Made by a program: the position numbers and the translations under genes
Assembly (NCBI GenBank): GCA_030340625.1
Contig: JAOPHQ010004840.1
Location: forward strand, 338,001-402,000
Length of the DNA stretch: 64,000 nt
Source of the DNA: Merluccius polli
Taxonomy: Eukaryota > Chordata > Actinopteri > Gadiformes > Merlucciidae
Direction of reading: 5' to 3'
Shown: positions 45,001 through 54,000 of the stretch, one piece after another
How the letters are laid out: every line of letters begins with the position of its first letter
Position numbering within the stretch: the stretch's first letter is position 1
The notes under the pieces: generated by a model
The model's database searches: none
Told to the model about the DNA's origin: nothing
What the model saw: only the letters and a program-made list of their open reading frames with translations

Positions 45001-48000
45001 TGTCGGGGGCTTTTATGCCCCTGGTAGGGTCACCCATGGCAAACAGGTCCGGGGGGAGGGGCCAGACAAAGGGTAGCTCAGAAGACCCCTTATGATGACT
45101 ACAATAAATGGTTCTACGTGTCCCTCGCCCGGACGTGGGTCACCGGGGCCTCCCCCTGGAGCCAGGCCTGGGGGTGGGGCTCGGCGGCGAGCGCCTGGTG
45201 GCCGGGCCTACACCCACGGGGCCCGGCCGGGCACAGCCCGAAAGGATGACGTGGGACCCCCTTCCCGCCGGCTCACCACCAGCAGGAGGGGCCAAAGGGG
45301 TCGGGTGCAGTGCGAGCTGGGCGGCGGCCGAAGGCGGGGACCTTGGCGGTCCGATCCTCGGCTGCAGAAGCTAGCTCTAGGGACGTGGAACGTCACCTCT
45401 CTGGTGGTGAAGGAGCCTGAGCTGGTGCGCGAGGTTGAGAAGTTCCGGCTAGATATAGTCGGCCTCACCTCGACGCATAGCAAGGGCTCTGGAACCAGTC
45501 TTCTCGAGAGGGGTTGGACTCTCTTCCACTCTGGAGTTGCCACTGGTGAGAGGCGCCGGGCAGGGGTGGCAATAATTGCCCCCCGGCTTGGTGCCAGTAT
45601 GTTGGAGTTTACCCCGGTAGACGAGAGGGTAGCCTCCCTCCGCCTTCGGGTGGGGGGACGGATCCTGACTGTTGTTTGTGCCTATGGTCCAAACAGCAGT
45701 TCAGAGTATCCACCCTTTTTGGACTCCTTGGAGGGGGTGCTGGAAAGTGCTCCCTCTGGGGATTCCCTCGTTCTGCTGGGGGACTTCAACGCTCACGTTG
45801 GCAGCGACAGTGAGACCTGGAGGGGGGTGATTGGGAGGAACGGCCCCCCCGATCTGAACCCGAGTGGTGTTCAGTTATTGGACTTCTGTGCTCGTCACAG
45901 ATTGTCCATAACGAACACCATGTTCAAGCATAAGGGTGTCCATATGTGCACTTGGCACCAGGACACCCTAGGCCGCAGTTCGATGATCGACTTTGTAGTC
46001 GTGTCGTCGGACTTGCGGCCGCATGTCTTGGACACTCGGGCGAAGAGAGGGGCGGAGCTGTCAACTGATCACCACCTGGTGGTGAGTTAGCTGCGATGGT
46101 GGGGGAGAATGCCGGTCAGACCTGGCAGACCCAAACGTATCGTGAGGGTCTGCTGGGAACGTCTGGCAGAGTCTCCTGTCAGAGAGAGCTTCAACTCCCA
46201 CCTCCGGGAGAGCTTTGACCATGTACCGGGGGAGGCGGGGGACATTGAGTCCGAGTGGGCCATGTTCCACGCCTCCATTGTTAAGGCGGCCGACCAGAGC
46301 TGTGGCCGCAAGGTGGTCGGTGCCTGCCGTGGCGGCAATCCCCGAACCCGCTGGTGGACACCGGCGGTGAGGGATGCCGTCAAACTGAAGAAGGAGTCCT
46401 ATAGGACCTTTTTGGCCTGTGGGACTCCGGAGGCAGCAGGCAGGTACCGGCAGGCCAAGCGGAGCGCAGCTGTGGTGGTTACCGAGGCAAAAACCCGGAC
46501 ATGGGAGGAGTTCGGTGAGGCCATGGAGAACGACTTCCGGACGGCTTCGAAGAGGTTCTGGACCACCATCCGGCGTCTCAGGAGGGGGAAGCAGTGCATC
46601 GTCAACACTGTGTATGGTGGAGACGGTGCGCTGCTGACCTCGACTCGGGACGTTGTGGATCGGTGGAAGGGATACTTCGAAGACCTCCTCAATCCCACCG
46701 ACACGCCTTCCGGTAAGGAAGCAGGGCCTGGGGACTCGGGTGTGGGCCCTCCTATCTCTGGGGCTGAGGTTGCCGAGGTGGTCAGGAAGCTCCTCGGTGG
46801 CAGGGCCCCCTGGAGTTCCTTAAGGCCCTGGATGTTGTGGGGCTGTCTTGGTTGACACGACTCTGCAGCATCGCGTGGACATCGGGGGCAGTGCCCCTGG
46901 ATTGGCAGACTGGGGTGGTGGTCCCTCTTTTTAAGAAGGGGGACCGGAGGGTGTGTTCCAACTATAGGGGGATCACACTCCTCAGCCTCCCTGGTAAGGT
47001 CTATTCAGGGGTGCTGGAGAGGAGGGTCCGTCGGATAGTCGAACCTCGGATCCAGGAGGAGCAATGTGGTTTTCGTCCAGGCCGTGGAACAGTGGACCAG
47101 CTCTACACCCTCTGCAGGATCCTTGAGGGTGCATGGGAGTTTGCCCAACCAGTCCACATGTGCTTTGTGGACTTGGAGAAGGCATTCGACCGTGTCCCTC
47201 GGGGAGTCCTGTGGGGGGTTCTCCGGGAGTATGGGGTATCGGACCCCCTAATACGGGCTGTCCGTTCCCTGTATGACCGGTGTCAGAGCTTGGTCCGCAT
47301 TGCCGGTAATAAGTCGGACTTGTTTCCAGTGAGGGTTGGACTCCGCCAGGGCTGCCCTTTGTCACCGATCCTGTTCATAATTTTTATGGACAGGATTTCT
47401 AGGCACAGCCAGGGCGTTGAGGGGGTCCGGTTTGGTGACCTCAGGATTGGGTCTCTGCTTTTTGCGGATGATGTGGTCCTGATGGCTTCATCAGACCGTG
47501 ACCTCCAACTCTCGCTGGACAGGTTCGCAGCCGAGTGTGAAGCGGTCGGGATGAGAATCAGCACCTCCAAGTCCGAGTCCATGGTCCTCAACCGGAAAAG
47601 GGTGGAGTGCACCCTCCGGGTCGGGGATGAGATCCTGCCCCAAGTGGAGGAGTTCAAGTACCTCGGGGTCTTGTTCACGAGTGAGGGGAGGATGGAGCGG
47701 GAGATCGACAGGCGGATCGGTGCTGCGTCTGCAGTAATGCGGACTCTGCACGGATCCGTCGTGGTGAAGAGGGAGCTGAGCCGAAAGGCAAAGCTCTCGA
47801 TTTACCAGTCGATCTACATTCCTGCCCTCACCTATGGTCATGAGCTTTGGGTAATGACCGAAAGAACGAGATCGCGAGTACAAGCGGCCGAAATGAGCTT
47901 CCTCCGCAGGGTGGCTGGGCTCTCCCTTAGAGATAGGGTGAGAAGCTCGGTCATCCGGGAGAAGCTCGGAGTAGACCCGCTACTCCTCCGCGTTGAGAGG

Positions 48001-51000
48001 AGCCAGATGAGGTGGCTCGGGCATCTAGTTAGGATGCCTCCCGGACGCCTCCCTGGTGAGGTGTTCAGGGCACGTCCCACTGGTAGGAGACCCCGGGGAA
48101 GACCCAGGACACGCTGGAGAGACTATGTCTCTCGGCTGGCCTGGGAACGCCTCGGGATCCCCCAGGAAGAGCTGGCCGAAGTAGCTGGGGAAAGGGAAGT
48201 CTGGGCTTCCCTGCTTAGGCTGCTGCCCCCGCGACCCGACCCCGGATAAGCGGAAGAAAATGGATGGATGGATGGCATATATATTCGTGTTTTCGTTTCT
48301 CCTCATCACTGTTAAGCGCCTTGGGATCATTGAAAGGCGCTATATAAATCAAATGTATTATATATATTTATTTACATTTTTTGTAATTTTATTTATTTTG
48401 TATTTGTTTATTCATGAATGCATTGTGTATCCAAATTTGCCAGCATACAATATGACCTAGCTACCTAGTCCAGATGCTGTTTAGTTTTTGGGCCCTAATG
48501 TCTCCTTGCCACCTCCTTTTAGATCCTGGTGACCAACCTTGACTTCCACGATGAGCAGAAGCGGCGCAACCTCAGCAGCACGCTGCACGAGCTGCTGCGA
48601 ATGAACATTGTCCCCATCATCAACACCAACGATGCAGTCGTTCCGCCCCCTGTTCCCAACAGTGATCTGCAGGGAGTAAATGTGGGTACTGCATGACGGG
48701 CACGCTAAGAATGAAAGGTGTGGTCAGGTGTTGGGTTCATTTTACATTATAGTGCAGGTATAAGCAGGGGGCACGTCTTGAACAAGGCTTGAATCTTCTA
48801 AGTGCCTTGGTTGAATGCAGTCCACTGCATCCGTGGTTCACTAACATGGTTACCGGGACACTGGTTGCTGTGGTTGCTGCACACTTTGCTGTCATGTTTT
48901 TGATGTGTGCACTTTCCTTCATGATGTGTAATGTATACGTAATTATTTTGTCTCAATGAATCTCGGTTTTATTTCAGGTCATAAGTATCAAGGACAACGA
49001 TAGCTTGGCTGCACGGCTATCGGTGGAAATGAAAGCGGACCTCTTGATTGCTCTGTCTGATGTTGAAGGTACATGTATCAAGCACTACTTTAAAATCCCC
49101 CCCATGGTTTCTGCTCTCATTTGACACGCATTTGCCACAATCTGTCATTAGGGAGGGTTCATTGCAACAGTTGTCCAAACTGATCTCTGTGCTGAATTAA
49201 AGACAAAAAAATTATAAAAAATCCTCTCTCTCTTCCCTACAGGGTTATACGATCGCCCCCCAGGAATGGATAACGCAAAGCTTATCGACATCTTCTACCC
49301 TGGAGACCAGCAATCCATCACGTACGGCTCCAAGTCCAGAGTCGGCATGGGTGGAATGGAGGCAAAGGTTGGTAATTAAATTTAAATCCATAATTCAGCA
49401 TGTTCAATGCAAATCATCTCTGTGGATACAGTGTTATATTATATTGTCCCCACCAGGTGAAAGCAGCACTGTGGGCCCTGCAAGGCGGCACGTCTGTCGT
49501 CATCGCCAACGGCACTCATCCCAAAGTAACGGGCCACGTCATCACTGACATTGTGGAGGGAAAGAAAGTGGGCACCTTCTTCTCTGAAGTGAAACCTGCA
49601 GGCGAGTGACTGAACTGTCCCAGAATAATAGTATGGCCGTCATTTGGTTTGGAAAGCATGTCTTCACAACACCCAAGTCACACGCAAGCATCCTGGAAAA
49701 ACCTTGAAATTGGCATCATGTAAAACACTGGAATACTGCATATTATCAAAATGTGCTAGAAAAATCAACTTCAAATTATTTAACATAAAAAAAATATTTT
49801 GATGGTGACATTGTCTTGACAATAATAATTAAAAGGGAATTCATGTTTGCACTAGACAATTTGAAATGAATGAGCCATTCTGAATGAATGTGTCATTCTG
49901 TGGGACATATATCATCTGTATACATTCACAAATGTGCAATTGTGTTTACTCCTTCAAATGTCCTTGACAGACATCTTAGTCATGTGATTTTGTTCCCTGT
50001 TGCTCTGTTGGCAACTCCAGGCCCCACCATAGAGCAGCAGACTGAGATGGCTCGCAGCGGAGGGAGGGTTCTGGCCTCTCTGCTTCCTGAGGAGGTGAGT
50101 TATCCTGGGTTAGGTTCCCTAAAGTTAACTAGACTAAAGCACATGTGAGTGGTAGTTTTGTTTCGTTCTACTATATATCGCAGACTAGTGTCCTGACGAT
50201 TGCCAGAGGCCATCGCCATTCTCAAATCATCGAACCGTTAATTAATTTGTAAAAGTAGCTAACAACAGCAGGACATTTCAGTATTCAGTTTTGCATATTA
50301 ATCACCTTTTTTACCTGTGATTGACTGTTTGTTGGTTATTCATTTACTTCCAGAGGGGAGAAATCATCTGCCGTCTGGCTGAGCTGCTCACAGAGAAGAA
50401 GGAAGACATTCTCAATGCCAACAAGAGAGATGTGGAGCTGGCAAGGTCCTCAGGTACTGCTGCTCAGAGGAACAATAACTTGACATGACGGTCATTCATA
50501 TGTAAACAAGTAGCACACACAATTATCCCAAGTCACTTCCAGGTGAGGCTGAGGACAATCAAAAGGATACCATCAGTATTGGAGCAACCATGTTTCCAAT
50601 ACCAACAAAGTAGAGCGCAGAGTAGCTGTAGGAATAAAAAAAGGTTGAGTAGGCGACTATTTGAAACTAAAAATTAGTCACTGAGTAGAGGAGACTGGGA
50701 CACAGTGCCTTTTATTTTCAACTGGAAACGTTTAAGAAGCTTACAAAAAATGACTAACGATAAGAAAAACTTGACACAGAGTGCTTAATTTGAAAAGGAC
50801 ACAGGAAGTGTTTTAAATATATTTCATTCATGTCTGTCACATGTTCTACAGATATAGACATTGAAACTGTCTATTTTTTGTGTATTAAATTGCGTAAAAA
50901 ATAGGCAAGACTCCGAATCTATGAATGAGACGTGTGTATCACGTGGGCTGTCCGGCTGCTCTAACCTGTTGACATGGGCGCCCAAATTAAATGCAGGAGG

Positions 51001-54000
51001 TAACTCCATGCACACACGCTGCTCGCGCAGGCAGTATGTCTCGGCCATAACCTGCCCGATGCGCGATCCAGTGGCTGCGTTTTGTGGTTTTGCAGAAGAA
51101 ACAAACACAGTTGTGCATCCAAGGCATTTCATAAGTGTTTCACTGGTGTACAAAAGTGTCAAAAAATGCATGCAAACACAATCAACAGCGATAAACAGTG
51201 GTCAGCAAAAATAAGACTCCCCTCTCTTTCCATTCACAAAAACTAAACGGGTGAACAGATGATATCCCTATTGCTTCCGCCGCCAACACCACGTGACTCA
51301 ATTACCGTAAGTGACCAAAAGTGTTCAACAACAACAGACTATACCTGCCTCTTACAGGTCGTTATATTTATTTTTTTATATGAAGTTACTGCATAATCCT
51401 TTTCAAAATTCAAAAGCTGCCTGAACCTCATCTTGGCTGTTCAACATAATTAAAGTCTAGGCTGATTTATTCTAGACTCCCAGGGGCAATTGCTCTGTCA
51501 GTTAGCATTGCGTTAGCTGTGCTGCGGTTTAAAACCGTACTCCGGATACCGGAGGTTTTGGAGTTTAACACGCAGCTGCGCACGAAGTTAAACCTGATTG
51601 CTGTGTACTGACCGACACAGGTTCAGCTGATTCTTAGTAAAACTCGTGTTAAACCGGAAGTACTCTGATTTCCCGTTATACTCCAGCAGATGCAGTCTTA
51701 ACTTAATGTTGGATGCATTTTGTGCTATAATTACCAACAAAAACTTAATGGGAATGTAAAGTGAACTATAATATAATAAAACGCAAATAATGTTGAAATA
51801 TATTATGAAATAGTCTAGGCTACTTTTTGTGGAAATCTGAAATCTGGAATCTGAATCTGCCCTCACCTACGTCAATCAATCAATCGCGCCGCACCAGGGG
51901 GGCGCCCCCGTCAACAACCGCGCACCACGTAGCCAATAATGTTTATGGGGGGCGCCAAAATTGTTGCTGCATATACCCCCGACACGATGAACATGTCTCG
52001 GATAGAGAACTATAACGAGCAGAAGTTATATTTATTGTACTGCATTCGAGGTGTTGTGGACACGGTGGAAGAGGAAAGACACCACCACCACGCTCCGAAG
52101 AAAGTCTGTTTGGGATGATCTCAGCAGAAGACCGAGCAGCGGCACGTTAAAAGAATGTATGGAAGCGCTTGAAAGTTGAAGCGCGTAATGCTATTGCTGA
52201 GCGGACGCACGACCGAGACCTGAGCCCCGTGAGCCGTGAAATATCACTGCTCATTCCAAATCGACTATGTCCAATATTGTTATTGTACTGAAGGCCTATC
52301 CGGCGTAATAAGTGTAAATGTATCATACATTATTATTAATACTACTAATAATAATTAATAAAACTAATTCTGTGTGTGTCGGTTATAATGGAGCCTTGTT
52401 TCATCCTGCAAACTGGTTAGTCTCCTCTAAAACCATGTCCGTTTCGAGACTAGACTAACACGCACAAAATACGCCCTCTAGTGTCTGATGTGAATTTCTC
52501 TGAAGACACAGCAATTGAGATCAAGGTAAACCGCAGCTGCAGGTTAAACCACAGGTACATACGACACAGCAATGGAGCTTAAGACGTCACGTGACTTCTT
52601 GCGTCACCGACGAGTTTAAAACCGTGTTAAACTCTAAAAAGTGGCTAACGTAGCGACAGAGCAATTGCCCCCCAGAGTCTAAATGATGGGAACTCGTTGT
52701 CGTTTATGCCGACAACGAGTGTCGTTTTCCTTTATGCAGAGTTAGCTTCTCCAACCTCATTGAGCTGCGCAGGTTCCCTGAGCGGTTTGCGGTCATCTCT
52801 CCTATAGGTCGCCTCTCCCTGCAGTTGCTGAACCGCCTGAGTCTGTCCTCGTCCAAGCTGAACAGCCTGGCCATCGGCCTGCGGCAGATCGCCGTGTCGT
52901 CAAAGGACAGCGTGGGCCGGGTGCTGCGGAAGACCCGCATAGCCAACAACCTGGAGCTGGAGCAGATCACCGTCCCCATCGGGGTCCTCCTGGTCATCTT
53001 CGAGTCTCGCCCCGACTGTCTCCCTCAGGTCGGTTAACCCAAAGGCCCTGCCTCAGTGTTTGATCTGAGTGACCCTGTGTGCATTATTGGGTACTAGGTG
53101 TGATCTGCAAGACACTGATATTTAGCCTTGGACTACAGGTGGCTGCTCTGGCTATTGCCAGTGGAAATGCCTTGTTACTGAAGGGGGGCAAAGAGGCGGC
53201 CCACACCAATAAGATCCTCCATCAGCTCACCCAGGAAGCACTGTCCATACACGGCATTCAGGACGCCATTCAACTGGTAAGACTTGGATAACAAGGAACT
53301 CGTGGTGGTAAAGTGAAGAGTGTCTATTAATGATGTTGCTTCTTGTGTCATTGTCTTTGCCACAGCTGAATGCTTAAACTACTCAATGTTAATGATGGCA
53401 CAAATGTGCATTGTGCATGTCTTTATATTGTCTATTCTGTACAGTTTACACTGTTGTTATTTTTGTAATGCCTTGTAGGTAAGCACACGTGAAGAAGTTG
53501 AGGATTTGTGCCGGCTGGACAAGCTGATTGACCTGATCATCCCCAGGGGCTCGTCCGAGCTCGTCAGGGAAATCCAGAAGGCAGCCAAGGGTATCCCAGT
53601 GCTGGGCCACAGTGAGGGCATCTGCCACGTCTACATCGACTCTGAGGCCAGCATAGACAAGGCCATTGACATCGGTAAGTGGGGTTTGACGTGATGCAGG
53701 ACTCTAGATTTCTTGTGAGCTTAGCAGGGGCTGGCTATGAAAAATGTTGGTGTGTTACTGAATTGGAGCCAAGGTCAGGACATGGTTCTGTGTACGTGAG
53801 AGGCATCTCAATTGCAGGGCTGATAGCGTTCTGGCACCACGCCGGAATTCCGGCGTACCGACGTGTCTGCGAAAAAAAAAAAAAAAAATCAGGTTTGCGT
53901 GGTCTGACATCGTCCATCGTGATGGCTGACTGACATCAACAGCAACCTTCGTACATGAGGCCCCAGGTGTGCAGCCCCACCCAGCCCAGAGTCTGACTCA

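Noticed and set aside
50824..51214. Overlapping 115- and 117-codon ORFs on opposite strands in aldh18a1 intron 10
   Set aside because: No homology recognised and no splice support; probably chance or old repeat sequence.
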